47,971 bases of DNA, from the NCBI GenBank assembly GCA_029213005.1, contig JARGPI010000038.1, forward strand, positions 1 through 47,971, read 5' to 3'. This DNA is from Verrucomicrobiales bacterium. Its GTDB lineage: Bacteria > Verrucomicrobiota > Verrucomicrobiia > Verrucomicrobiales > DEV007. A program made the translations under genes and the position numbers. This document shows positions 16,658 to 24,709 of the stretch, piece by piece. Every line of letters starts with the position of its first letter. Within the stretch, counting starts at the first letter, position 1. The notes beneath the pieces are model-generated. The model did not search any database. It was not told the DNA's origin and saw only the letters and a program-made list of their open reading frames with translations.

Positions 16658-17653
16658 ATGCAGTTGTCTCCGTTTACAGATTTTTGCTTCCTCTTTCTCA
16701 GCATTGTTCTCGAGGGTGCGCCATTCATCCTGCTTGGCACGGTGATTTCCGGCATTATTGATGCCTACCTGCCTCCGGGCTTGATTGACCGGTGGTTGCC
16801 GAAAAACAAGCCTCTGGCGGTGATTCTTAGCGCCTTGCTTGGCGCCATTTTCCCGGTCTGTGAGTGCACTATCGTTCCGGTCATCCGGAGATTGATCAAA
16901 AAAGGACTCCCGATTTCCTGTGCGGTTACTTACATGTTGTCCGCGCCGATCATTAACCCGATCACAGTGATCAGCACGATGAACGCCTTCCAGTCGTCGA
17001 CGAAAAATTTCTCTCTCCGGGAGAATCCGACAACGATCGAAACTTACAGCGCGGCATTCATGACCTCGAGCCGGCTTTTTATCGCGTTTCTCGTGACAGT
17101 GTCGGTGGGAATGATCCTGCTTCGGGTAAGAAAGAAGACGATCCTGGCCCAGTCCCTCGTTGATGACGATGCCGTGAAGGACGGACACGAGCACACCGAT
17201 CACGAACACGGGGAGGATCATGAGCACAGCCACGATCATACGGTGGATGAGCCGAAGACAAATCGTCCCGTCCTCGCGATGCGCACTGCGATGCGGGACT
17301 TCATCGAGACCGGGATGTACTTCACCATCGGGGTCGCCATCACAGCGGTTTTTAAGGCATTTGTGACCGAAGATCTCGTCATGGTGTTCAACCAGAGCGA
17401 ACCGGTCGGAGTTGGCCTCATGATGATGCTGGCCTTTATCCTGAGCCTCTGCAGCACCTCGGACGCCTTTATTGCCGCGAACTTTCCGGTTCCGCAGTCA
17501 GCCCGTCTCGCTTTCCTCGTCTATGGACCAATGATGGACGTGAAACTCATTTTTATGTACCTCACGGTATTCCGGAAAAAGTTCGTTCTGGTTCTGGCGG
17601 TCTCGCTTTTCTTTGCGATCGGGATCTTGAGCTACGTCTGGTTTAAAATATAG
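16658..17653 (+). CDS. YraQ/YcgR-type permease (DUF318 family)
   Basis: An inner-membrane protein of 331 residues with about eight hydrophobic segments. The conserved family signature CECTIVPVIRRLIKKGLPISCAVTY-like region is present, with APIINPIT and later CSTSDAFIAANFP; the Cys-Glu-Cys and Asn/Pro positions define the predicted permease family that includes B. subtilis YcgR. A central cytoplasmic or periplasmic loop is His/Asp/Glu-rich (HEHTDHEHGEDHEHSHDH), suggesting metal binding. The start is the ATG at 16658; a GTG at 16631 would add nine residues. It pairs with the YcgQ-like gene 21 bases downstream. Transported substrate is not established for the family. Confidence 0.88.
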   Translation: MQLSPFTDFCFLFLSIVLEGAPFILLGTVISGIIDAYLPPGLIDRWLPKNKPLAVILSALLGAIFPVCECTIVPVIRRLIKKGLPISCAVTYMLSAPIINPITVISTMNAFQSSTKNFSLRENPTTIETYSAAFMTSSRLFIAFLVTVSVGMILLRVRKKTILAQSLVDDDAVKDGHEHTDHEHGEDHEHSHDHTVDEPKTNRPVLAMRTAMRDFIETGMYFTIGVAITAVFKAFVTEDLVMVFNQSEPVGVGLMMMLAFILSLCSTSDAFIAANFPVPQSARLAFLVYGPMMDVKLIFMYLTVFRKKFVLVLAVSLFFAIGILSYVWFKI

Positions 17654-17674
17654 TGAAATACAGGAAGGAACACG

Positions 17675-18712
17675 ATGAAGAAGATATTTGAAATTCTCAG
17701 CATGGTGACCCTGCTCGTTTGGGGAGGGGTTTTTCTCTATTTTTACGCGAGCCATCGAGTTGATGACTATCTTTCCGCTTCATTCCGGATCTGGGTTCCG
17801 ATTGCCGGGGTCGGGATGATCATTCTCGGCGTACTCAATCTGATCAACGCCAACCGCGATACGGGCGCCTGCAGTCACGACCACGCCCACGGCGACCATA
17901 GCGCCTGCGATCATGACCACGATCACGAGCACCACCACCACGATCATGAACACGGCGAAGCCTGCGATCACGGGAAAACCTGTGACCATGACCATCATGA
18001 TCATGGACACGCTCACGACCATGGTCACGACCACAATCACGAAGACGCGACCGCTTCGAGCCTCGCATTTGCCCTGATCGTGCTGCTGGTACCACTCCTC
18101 ACGGCTTCCAAATATTCCCAGGATTCTTTCAGCGGCGATTACACCCGCAAGTGGGCGGAAATCGAAGACGACATGCGGAAACTCCGCCAGAAAAAAGCTG
18201 CCATCGCCGCCAAAGCCGTGGCCTCTGCCGAAGCCAATCCCTACGCCGATCCCGATGGATCAAAAGCGGCCGAAGCGGAGAATAAAGGCGAAGCCTGGGG
18301 AGAATTCACAATCGAGGATTTGAAGAAAATGGTGCCTCAAACCTCTGCCGGCGACTTTCTTCTCGATGTCCCTCAGATTTACTACACGGCAGGTGATCAG
18401 GAATTGATGAAAGTGATGGAGGGGATTTCCATCGAAACCGTCGCTCAAGTCATCGAAGATACCGTGGAAGGCTCGCCACCCAACCGGTTGCGGGCCTACC
18501 GACTGCTGATCGAGTGCTGCGCTGCCGATGCTCGTCCTCTCTCGATCCCGATCGACTTTGCTGAGACCGCTCCCGAACACGAAGAGATGGGTTGGTATAA
18601 GCTGATTGGGCGACTTCACTTCCACGAATCCAACGATCACGAATATACTCCGCTGCTTCAGATCAAGAGTTTTGAACCGACGCCGGAGCCTGCCGACTGG
18701 ATGGCTTACTAG
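17675..18712 (+). CDS. YcgQ-like membrane protein (DUF1980/TIGR03943 family) with His-rich loop
   Basis: A 345-residue membrane protein that partners the upstream permease. Membrane segments lie near 8-25, 37-58 and 129-144. Between the second and third is a striking metal-binding stretch, residues 66-122, with 24 His residues plus Cys, Asp and Glu. The C-terminal soluble domain begins near GEFTIEDLKKMVPQ and ends with the family signature LIECCAADARPL and the final WYKLIGRLHF segment. In B. subtilis the homologous pair is in the Zur regulon, so a role in zinc or other divalent metal homeostasis is likely here, consistent with the His-rich loops in both proteins. This is inference. Confidence 0.82.
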   Translation: MKKIFEILSMVTLLVWGGVFLYFYASHRVDDYLSASFRIWVPIAGVGMIILGVLNLINANRDTGACSHDHAHGDHSACDHDHDHEHHHHDHEHGEACDHGKTCDHDHHDHGHAHDHGHDHNHEDATASSLAFALIVLLVPLLTASKYSQDSFSGDYTRKWAEIEDDMRKLRQKKAAIAAKAVASAEANPYADPDGSKAAEAENKGEAWGEFTIEDLKKMVPQTSAGDFLLDVPQIYYTAGDQELMKVMEGISIETVAQVIEDTVEGSPPNRLRAYRLLIECCAADARPLSIPIDFAETAPEHEEMGWYKLIGRLHFHESNDHEYTPLLQIKSFEPTPEPADWMAY

Positions 18713-18728
18713 CCACTCAGGAAAGCGT

Positions 18729-21488
18729 TCACTCGGTTTCCCCGGCAATATAAGCGAGCAGATCGGCCAGAGTCTGCTCGGTCAAGGTTGCTTCGAGTCC
18801 TTCCGGCATTAGCGATCGGCCCAGTGATTTCATCGAGGTCACCTCGGTTCGGGGAAAGGTCTTTGCCACCCCGAAAGCCATCTTTACCGAAACTTCTTTA
18901 GGCGATTCGTTGTCGATGATCCCCATTGCCTGCTCCCCGTTTTTCAAACTGAACAAAAAGGCCTGATATTGTGGCGCTATTTCTTTATTCGGATCGAACA
19001 GATTCTGAATAATCGAATCGGCCCCCGCCGTTCGGAAAGTTGCAACATCCGGTCCGACCTCGTGACCGATATCACCATTCCGGTGGCAACTCGCGCAGGC
19101 GGTCTGAAAAATCAAAGCGCCATTTTTGGCATCGCCCTGCAGTGACTTGGCCCCCTGGAACCGGGCCACGACCTCAGCCCGGGGCACGGGTTTTGCTTCC
19201 GGATAGAGTTTTTCGATTCGCTCCCGGATCGCCTTCGATTTGCTTTGCCGCAACAACTGCAGCTGAGAGAGATCCAACACCAATCCGGGAAGACGTTCTT
19301 TTTCAAGCGCTGTTATCACATCCTCAGCATTTCGCGGTGATTTGATCAAGAGGTTGACCGCCCTGGATTGCACGGAACCATCGAGCTGATCCCAGTTTTT
19401 GATTAGCTTATCGACTAAAGAATTCACACCAATTTTTTCCAGAGACTCAATCGCCGGAAAATGAAGAGCCGAATTTTCAGGAGACTCTAACACTGAATAG
19501 AGCGCTTTTTCAGTCGCCTTACCTGAGGAAAACGAGAGCAGCCGGACTGCAGCCAAACGTTTTGCCATCGGGGACGAGTCGTCAGCCACGCTTCCCCTCG
19601 CCGTAGCGAAGACCAACTTCAGCTGATCTCTTTTATCTGCCTTTTCCAACGAACTTCCAGAGTGCTTCAATCCCCTGCCGAGCGCTTCGAGAAGTTCGGC
19701 GGTCATAGCACTTCCGCTTTGCCTTGCCGCCACTGAAATCACTGCGGCAACGGCTTCCGTATCGTTCATCTTTCCGATCATTTCCGCGAGTGCAGTCAAA
19801 TAAGTTTGGTCTCCCAGACCATTTTGAGTCAGTTTCCCAAAGAGACTGGAGGCTTCATCCGGAGAACTAACGGCGTGCAAAGTTGCTGCCACGAGCCACT
19901 CATCATCCGGGGATGTGGTAAGGATCGCTGCCAGCTTCGCGACTTTTTCATCACCGGACGACGATGCGAGCTGGAAAGGTGCTTTTAACTTCTCGAGTGA
20001 CGGATCCGGTTTCGTGAGCGCTCCCCAACCTTCAATCTGCCCCCCTCTTTCCCAAAGTAGTCGCTGAGCCGTGGTCCGATGCCAACCGTTGGGGTGCTCC
20101 AAAAGCTGGGTTAATGCTTCATCCGTCGCGTTGGAAAGTGTCATCGTGCCCCTCCGCTCGAAGTCGACGGGACGAACCCGATAAATCCTGCCGCGATCCG
20201 TTCCACTGTTCAGATCCAAATGCTTTTTGATACCCGGTGGTAGCGACCAGGGATGCTCAATAATTTCGCGATACATATCGCTGATATAGAGACACCCATC
20301 GGGAGCGTTAGCGTAGGTCGTCGGGCGAAACCAGTTATCGGTCGATGCAATAAACTCGCGTTCCGCCTCATCAGGCGACCGGTCAGCCCGCAGCGACACT
20401 TTCCCCTCGTGATTCGAAATCAATTTGCGATGCACCAAATTGCTACCGACATCACCAATGAACGCATTGTCGACATAATCCGGCCCCAACGCGTCACCAG
20501 TATAGATCGTAATCCCGGAAGCCCCCGTAAAATACCCGGAAACCCGGCCCCCGCCTTCGACCGCTCCCTTTACGACACCCGAGACACGCCAGCGGGTACG
20601 AACAATGCGCCACGGTTCATCCGGACTGATTCGAAAAACCGGAGCGGCTCCGCCATCGCTTGCGATGCTGACAAAAGGTTTGGGCAGGGAAAACCAGGGA
20701 TTCGGTGCCGCCCAGCCCCGCTCCCACATCACCGCCATGATATGAATACTGTTGCTGGAGACATAGCGGCGTCCGTGGGAGTCAAAACTCAGCCCATATT
20801 GGGCCCGACCGTTCTCCGCCCGGAAATCGAAGGTTTTCGGATCAAAACTGAAATCAGATCCCGACAGGTTGACTCCGTCCTTTTCCGGTTGGCCGGGACG
20901 ATGAATTCTGCCCCCCAAGGTGCCGCTGGAGCCCCAAATCCGATTATCAGGCCCCCATTTCAAACTGTTGGGAAGCCCCTGAACATTGAGCTTTTTGGCT
21001 CCCGAGGCGAATCCAGTGAAAATCACTTCCCGCTCATCCGCCACCCCGTCACCGTCATTATCTTTCAGCCAGATCAGATCGGGAGTAGCAACGATGAACA
21101 CGCCACCACGGGAAGAAACCAGGCCCGTCGGCCACCGCAGGTCTTTCGCAAAAACGGTAGATCGATCGAACTCGCCGTCATCATCGTCATCAAATAGCAG
21201 CCGGATCTGGCCGCGGTTTTCATCGCGACGCTCGGAATAGCCCCGCATTTCCACAGCGAAGAGTCTGCCGTCCTCATCGAAAGCGATCGAAACGGGATCT
21301 TCAACCAGTGGCTCGCTCGCCACCAAATCCAGAGCAATCCCGGACCGAAGCCGGAAAGTCTCCAGAACCTTCTCCGGAGCGACAGCCGATATTCTCGGGA
21401 GTTCATCGGGATCAGCCTCCTGCCCGAATACCACAGGAAAAACGAAGAGAGACAAAATGAGCGATCTCACAAAAGCGGCTGATTTCAT
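18729..21488 (-). CDS. Secreted PVC-type dehydrogenase with C-terminal haem-binding domain
   Basis: A 919-residue exported protein related in design to the one at 10948-15573 but without the FG-GAP front end. After the signal peptide (MKSAAFVRSLILSLFVFPVVFG) comes the PVC membrane-bound dehydrogenase-type propeller: SIAFDEDGRLFAVEMRGY, DNDGDGVADEREV, LPNSLKWGPDNRIWG and SDMYREIIEHPWS. A HEAT-like helical region follows, then the haem-binding domain with CASCH at 798-802 and a distal Met region ending in LTEQTLADLLAYI. It is likely a periplasmic sugar or alcohol dehydrogenase passing electrons to the bound haem. The ATG at 21488 has GGTGGG before it; upstream in-frame starts exist up to 21518. 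It converges with the YcgQ-like gene. Confidence 0.85.
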   Translation of the reverse strand: MKSAAFVRSLILSLFVFPVVFGQEADPDELPRISAVAPEKVLETFRLRSGIALDLVASEPLVEDPVSIAFDEDGRLFAVEMRGYSERRDENRGQIRLLFDDDDDGEFDRSTVFAKDLRWPTGLVSSRGGVFIVATPDLIWLKDNDGDGVADEREVIFTGFASGAKKLNVQGLPNSLKWGPDNRIWGSSGTLGGRIHRPGQPEKDGVNLSGSDFSFDPKTFDFRAENGRAQYGLSFDSHGRRYVSSNSIHIMAVMWERGWAAPNPWFSLPKPFVSIASDGGAAPVFRISPDEPWRIVRTRWRVSGVVKGAVEGGGRVSGYFTGASGITIYTGDALGPDYVDNAFIGDVGSNLVHRKLISNHEGKVSLRADRSPDEAEREFIASTDNWFRPTTYANAPDGCLYISDMYREIIEHPWSLPPGIKKHLDLNSGTDRGRIYRVRPVDFERRGTMTLSNATDEALTQLLEHPNGWHRTTAQRLLWERGGQIEGWGALTKPDPSLEKLKAPFQLASSSGDEKVAKLAAILTTSPDDEWLVAATLHAVSSPDEASSLFGKLTQNGLGDQTYLTALAEMIGKMNDTEAVAAVISVAARQSGSAMTAELLEALGRGLKHSGSSLEKADKRDQLKLVFATARGSVADDSSPMAKRLAAVRLLSFSSGKATEKALYSVLESPENSALHFPAIESLEKIGVNSLVDKLIKNWDQLDGSVQSRAVNLLIKSPRNAEDVITALEKERLPGLVLDLSQLQLLRQSKSKAIRERIEKLYPEAKPVPRAEVVARFQGAKSLQGDAKNGALIFQTACASCHRNGDIGHEVGPDVATFRTAGADSIIQNLFDPNKEIAPQYQAFLFSLKNGEQAMGIIDNESPKEVSVKMAFGVAKTFPRTEVTSMKSLGRSLMPEGLEATLTEQTLADLLAYIAGETE

Positions 21489-21569
21489 ACCCACCAGCAT
21501 GAAACGAAACCAACTCAATATCCGCGTTTTTTTCTAGCGGATTCGCGACACGACGCAGGGACGATCGGA

Positions 21570-22187
21570 TCAGAACATGTTGAAATCCAGATCCTCATCA
21601 TCTTCCTCCGGCTCATCAGCCTCGGCAACGCCTTTGGCCTGATCGTAGGAGATATAGTTCACGTCAGTTTTCTTCCCGATCAACATCCAGATGGTTTGAT
21701 CCGAACCTTCCAAAATAAAAGCCGTATCAGCAGTGAGACCGCCACGGTAGCTGAACGGAAAGGTGAAAATTTTACCACTTTGGAGTGCTGCTATCAGAGA
21801 CTCTGGAAACTCCATTTCATCGTCCGGAGAAAGCTGGTAAACCATTCGAATATTATGATCAAGCAAGTCTTCCTCGGTGCATTCTTGATCGAGGTGGACC
21901 ACCTCTTTAAAAGTGGAGGTGACGCCCGCAATCGGCTCACCGCTCATATCGACCGCCTGCAGCTCCTTTTTATCTCTCCACGCACCAGAAGGAGACACAT
22001 AGGCAAGAGCCACGCCTCCAGCCGGAATCAGCGTTCTGCCGTCCGATGCGAGAGTCGCCATCTGACAAAGCCGCCCTCGTTCGTCGAGAATCTCAGTTTT
22101 CGTATAGCCATAGAGTTTCGCCCTATCGACTTTACTGATCCCGCAACTGACAGGAGCGCCCTTGTATTCAAGCTGTAGCACCGGCAT
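21570..22187 (-). CDS. Conserved-looking protein of unknown function
   Basis: A 205-residue soluble protein with no recognised domain. It opens MPVLQLEYKGAPVSCGISKVDRA and closes with an acidic tail (ADEPEEDDEDLDFNMF). The segment LYGYTKTEILDERGRLC followed by TLIPAGGVALAY suggests a beta-rich domain, and two Cys residues near the start could bind a metal. There is no signal peptide or membrane segment. It lies downstream of the Verru_Chthon cassette on the same strand, separated from it by a strong terminator, so it is probably transcribed on its own. Function is not assigned. Confidence 0.65.
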   Translation of the reverse strand: MPVLQLEYKGAPVSCGISKVDRAKLYGYTKTEILDERGRLCQMATLASDGRTLIPAGGVALAYVSPSGAWRDKKELQAVDMSGEPIAGVTSTFKEVVHLDQECTEEDLLDHNIRMVYQLSPDDEMEFPESLIAALQSGKIFTFPFSYRGGLTADTAFILEGSDQTIWMLIGKKTDVNYISYDQAKGVAEADEPEEDDEDLDFNMF

Positions 22188-22236
22188 ATCTCTACTATAC
22201 CCCGTTTACTCTCTGAATCACGGGATACGTCGACAC

Positions 22237-22263
22237 AAAAAAGCCGGGCAGAAACTGCCCGGC
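22237..22263 (-). terminator. Strong intrinsic terminator of the Verru_Chthon cassette
   Basis: On the minus strand GCCGGGCAG, loop TTT and CTGCCCGGC form a perfect 9-bp G/C-rich stem followed by six T residues. It starts 14 bases after the stop of cassette gene D and separates the cassette from the gene ending at 21570. Confidence 0.92.
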
Positions 22264-22277
22264 CTTCCGAAAAAAGA

Positions 22278-22949
22278 TCAGGGTCGGAATTCCGTCACAA
22301 CCCCGTTATAAGGATTCACCTGAAGGCAGACGTAGTTTCTGGGGAGATTAGAATTCAGAGCAGCCCCTTCCCCCTGAACCAACATCAGATACCAAGTCTC
22401 ATCACCGGGAGCGCGAGGAGGTAAATCGGTAGAACCGTCAGGACGAAACCGAAAAGCGACATAATCTGTCTGTTCGGCCGAAATACCCGCACCGGACGGA
22501 GTCAACGCCTGCCCTTCATGAGGTGCCACGAATCCATACTTGCGATCCTGCGCGGTCCCCTGACCGGGTTTAAGCAGAGTCGATAATCTCTCATTGAGGG
22601 CTGAGGGAGCCTTGATTCTGAAGAACGAACTGATAGGAACCATCTCTCCGGTCGAATTGTATTGATACAACTGAAAAGCTGAAAATGTCGGTGTGGTCTG
22701 CGCCGATGCCTTATCCGCCCACTTGAAAAAACGAACTTCAACATCCGAATTCTTCGAAACCGCATTTTGCTGAGCAAACGTCAGCTGGTTTCTCAAAATA
22801 TTCCCCTCATTGCTCAAGGTGCTCGCCTGAACCAAGCTGAAGACATTAGGCGCGGCAAACGCCATCAAAACCCCCACCACAGTGAGGACCACCATCATCT
22901 CGACCAGAGAGAATGCATTTTTTCCAGTTTTATTGTAAATAAACTTCAT
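22278..22949 (-). CDS. Verru_Chthon cassette protein D, pseudopilin-like
   Basis: A 223-residue prepilin-like protein, last gene of the cassette. The leader MKFIYNKTGKNA precedes the prepilin motif FSLVEMMVVLTVVGVLMAFA, with the conserved Glu at +5 of the mature form. A long hydrophilic domain follows, containing FRFRPDGSTDLPPR, a pattern found in GspH-like minor pseudopilins. The family is known as one of four tandem genes present in many copies in Verrucomicrobium and Chthoniobacter. It likely joins a type IV pilus or type II secretion-like fibre with the other cassette proteins. Gene C ends 14 bases upstream, and a strong terminator follows. Confidence 0.88.
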   Translation of the reverse strand: MKFIYNKTGKNAFSLVEMMVVLTVVGVLMAFAAPNVFSLVQASTLSNEGNILRNQLTFAQQNAVSKNSDVEVRFFKWADKASAQTTPTFSAFQLYQYNSTGEMVPISSFFRIKAPSALNERLSTLLKPGQGTAQDRKYGFVAPHEGQALTPSGAGISAEQTDYVAFRFRPDGSTDLPPRAPGDETWYLMLVQGEGAALNSNLPRNYVCLQVNPYNGVVTEFRP

Positions 22950-22963
22950 ATGACTTTACATGC

Positions 22964-24031
22964 TCAATTCGAAGAATTGCCAGGACCGGCGGTGAGCCAC
23001 TTTGCCGCTCTCAGCATCACAGTTGTGCTAAAAACCCGATAGTTAATCTTCACGCCATCGTCGCGACCGATTTTGTTAAAATGCTCGATCAAAGCTTCAA
23101 CATCACTGTTGTAGTTATCCACATTCCGAAAGAGGCTCCCAGCTGGGAAAATATCAGGCATCCCACCCTGAAACTTTTCTTCCAGTAGCACCGCCGTTGA
23201 TTCATCAATCGCAACCATCACAACTCTTACCAGAGGTGGAACCTGTTTGCTGTGGCTTGAGGTAGTGTCCGCTGAGTCGAATTTGTAGTTGTCTGAAAGA
23301 TCGCCGGAGACCTCGTAACGGTTTGAGCCATCACCGAGGCTTTCCATCGGAGATACCACTAACAATACAATATTCTCGGCAAGAGGGTTTAAATGAGTGA
23401 CAAAATTGCCGCCCAACCCCTGATTCCACCAATCTTCAATTTTTTGTGGCTGATCGTTTTCCGCCTCGTCAATCGCATCCTCGAAAACCTGATTTTCCTC
23501 AGCCGGTGGGCGGAACTCCATCAACCGGAACCGGGTGCGATCCGTCTTGATAAAAGAAGGACGGAAGTCTTCGTCTGAGTCATGAACCACCAGATATCCC
23601 CGCCCATTGAACAGGTTGCTCAAATTCCGGTAACTCACTGAGGATCCCAGAGGCGCCTGGAAAAATACCACATGGCCCAGAGTCGGTAGCTTTCCACTCA
23701 AGCCGAGTTTGCCCTCAACATCGGTATTATAGGCCGTCATGAAATGCAGCTCTGACTTCTTCTCGTAGGATTTGATATTCCCTGCATCGGTATACTCGTA
23801 ATCCCAGTAGGTATTCATCGTAGCCTGAGACATATTTTTAGTCATCAAGTCAAAGGCTACCCGGGCTTCCCTGAATTGGCTGAGCCGATCCTCTCCAAAC
23901 CGCCAGCTTTTCTGAACTTCGTCCATCAAGGAGGTCATCAGGAGCATCAGAACCGAAAGTATACCCATTGCAGTGAGCAATTCGATAAGCGAAAAGCCAC
24001 GATTCACCGTTTGTTTTGCTTTAAATTCCAT
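22964..24031 (-). CDS. Verru_Chthon cassette protein C, pseudopilin-like
   Basis: A 355-residue prepilin-like protein. The short leader MEFKAKQTVNRG is followed by FSLIELLTAMGILSVLMLL, a class III prepilin signal with Glu at +5. The mature part is long for a pseudopilin and resembles GspJ-type minor pseudopilins in position (WRFGEDRLSQFREARVAFDLM). A segment VVMVAIDESTAVLLEE near the C-terminus is typical of the family. It starts one base after the stop of gene B, which implies translational coupling, and precedes D. Export through a dedicated prepilin peptidase/secretion machine elsewhere in the genome is expected. Confidence 0.88.
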   Translation of the reverse strand: MEFKAKQTVNRGFSLIELLTAMGILSVLMLLMTSLMDEVQKSWRFGEDRLSQFREARVAFDLMTKNMSQATMNTYWDYEYTDAGNIKSYEKKSELHFMTAYNTDVEGKLGLSGKLPTLGHVVFFQAPLGSSVSYRNLSNLFNGRGYLVVHDSDEDFRPSFIKTDRTRFRLMEFRPPAEENQVFEDAIDEAENDQPQKIEDWWNQGLGGNFVTHLNPLAENIVLLVVSPMESLGDGSNRYEVSGDLSDNYKFDSADTTSSHSKQVPPLVRVVMVAIDESTAVLLEEKFQGGMPDIFPAGSLFRNVDNYNSDVEALIEHFNKIGRDDGVKINYRVFSTTVMLRAAKWLTAGPGNSSN

Positions 24032-24032
24032 A

Positions 24033-24689
24033 TCAAGAATCCGATCCCATTCTTACAACAGTCGTTTGAAAGACGTTGATTTGTCTAAAATTATCTTCAT
24101 TACTCAGGAAACTGTCAGCAAGCGAAGATAGCGATCCATCCAGCTTAACATCGCCCGATTCCGAAGCGAAAGGCAGCGGCACCGTTTCAATGATGACCGT
24201 GAATAGTTCATAAGTCGTAGCGCCGGTTGGCCCGTCTTCTGAGTTATCCACTTTCCCGTTACCTACCACATCAGGAGTGTTGCCCGACGCAAAATCAGGC
24301 AACCAGATTCGTGCCGTATAACTCCAGCTGAAATCCAGCTGATCCTGATCAAACCCATCAGCAGAAACAAATCCACCAGTACCGTCCGAATAGGCCAACT
24401 CCACTCCCTGTGCATCATAGGCCCTCACCTGCCGGTGAAATTGCCTCAGTGGGGATGACGTCAGATTGGGACTGTTCGAGGCGTCCCTTACCGGTGTCAT
24501 CTGAAGCTCACTCAGAATTTGCTGGTGTATTCTTGCCTCAATGGCTTGGTCCCCGGCTTCTCGCATCGTCTGAAGTCCCTGAGGGATCAAACCAATTAGG
24601 GATACCAGAGCGAGGGCTGCAATCGCCATCGCGATTGAGACTTCGACGAGACTGAACGCCTGGTCAGTTTTTGATTTTTTATATTCCAT
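24033..24689 (-). CDS. Verru_Chthon cassette protein B, pseudopilin-like
   Basis: A 218-residue prepilin-like protein. The leader MEYKKSKTDQA precedes FSLVEVSIAMAIAALALVSLIGLIP, with the +5 Glu; the family resembles GspI-type minor pseudopilins. The conserved segment QGLQTMREAGDQAIEARIHQ follows, then a hydrophilic domain. The ATG at 24689 gives a typical short leader; a GTG at 24707 would add six residues (MNPGSI). It begins 20 bases after gene A and is joined to C by a one-base gap. Role in a secretion or adhesion fibre is inferred from the family. Confidence 0.86.
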   Translation of the reverse strand: MEYKKSKTDQAFSLVEVSIAMAIAALALVSLIGLIPQGLQTMREAGDQAIEARIHQQILSELQMTPVRDASNSPNLTSSPLRQFHRQVRAYDAQGVELAYSDGTGGFVSADGFDQDQLDFSWSYTARIWLPDFASGNTPDVVGNGKVDNSEDGPTGATTYELFTVIIETVPLPFASESGDVKLDGSLSSLADSFLSNEDNFRQINVFQTTVVRMGSDS

Positions 24690-24709
24690 TATAGAACCGG
24701 GATTCACAA

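Noticed and set aside
17860..18050. Simple-sequence repeat in the YcgQ-like gene
   Set aside because: The repetitive DNA (CACGACCAT-like) simply encodes the His/Asp-rich loop and keeps the frame; it is part of the protein.
20253..21197. 314-residue frame antisense to the PVC dehydrogenase gene
   Set aside because: The composition is Arg/Pro/His-rich as expected of an antisense frame, and the dehydrogenase on the minus strand is well supported.
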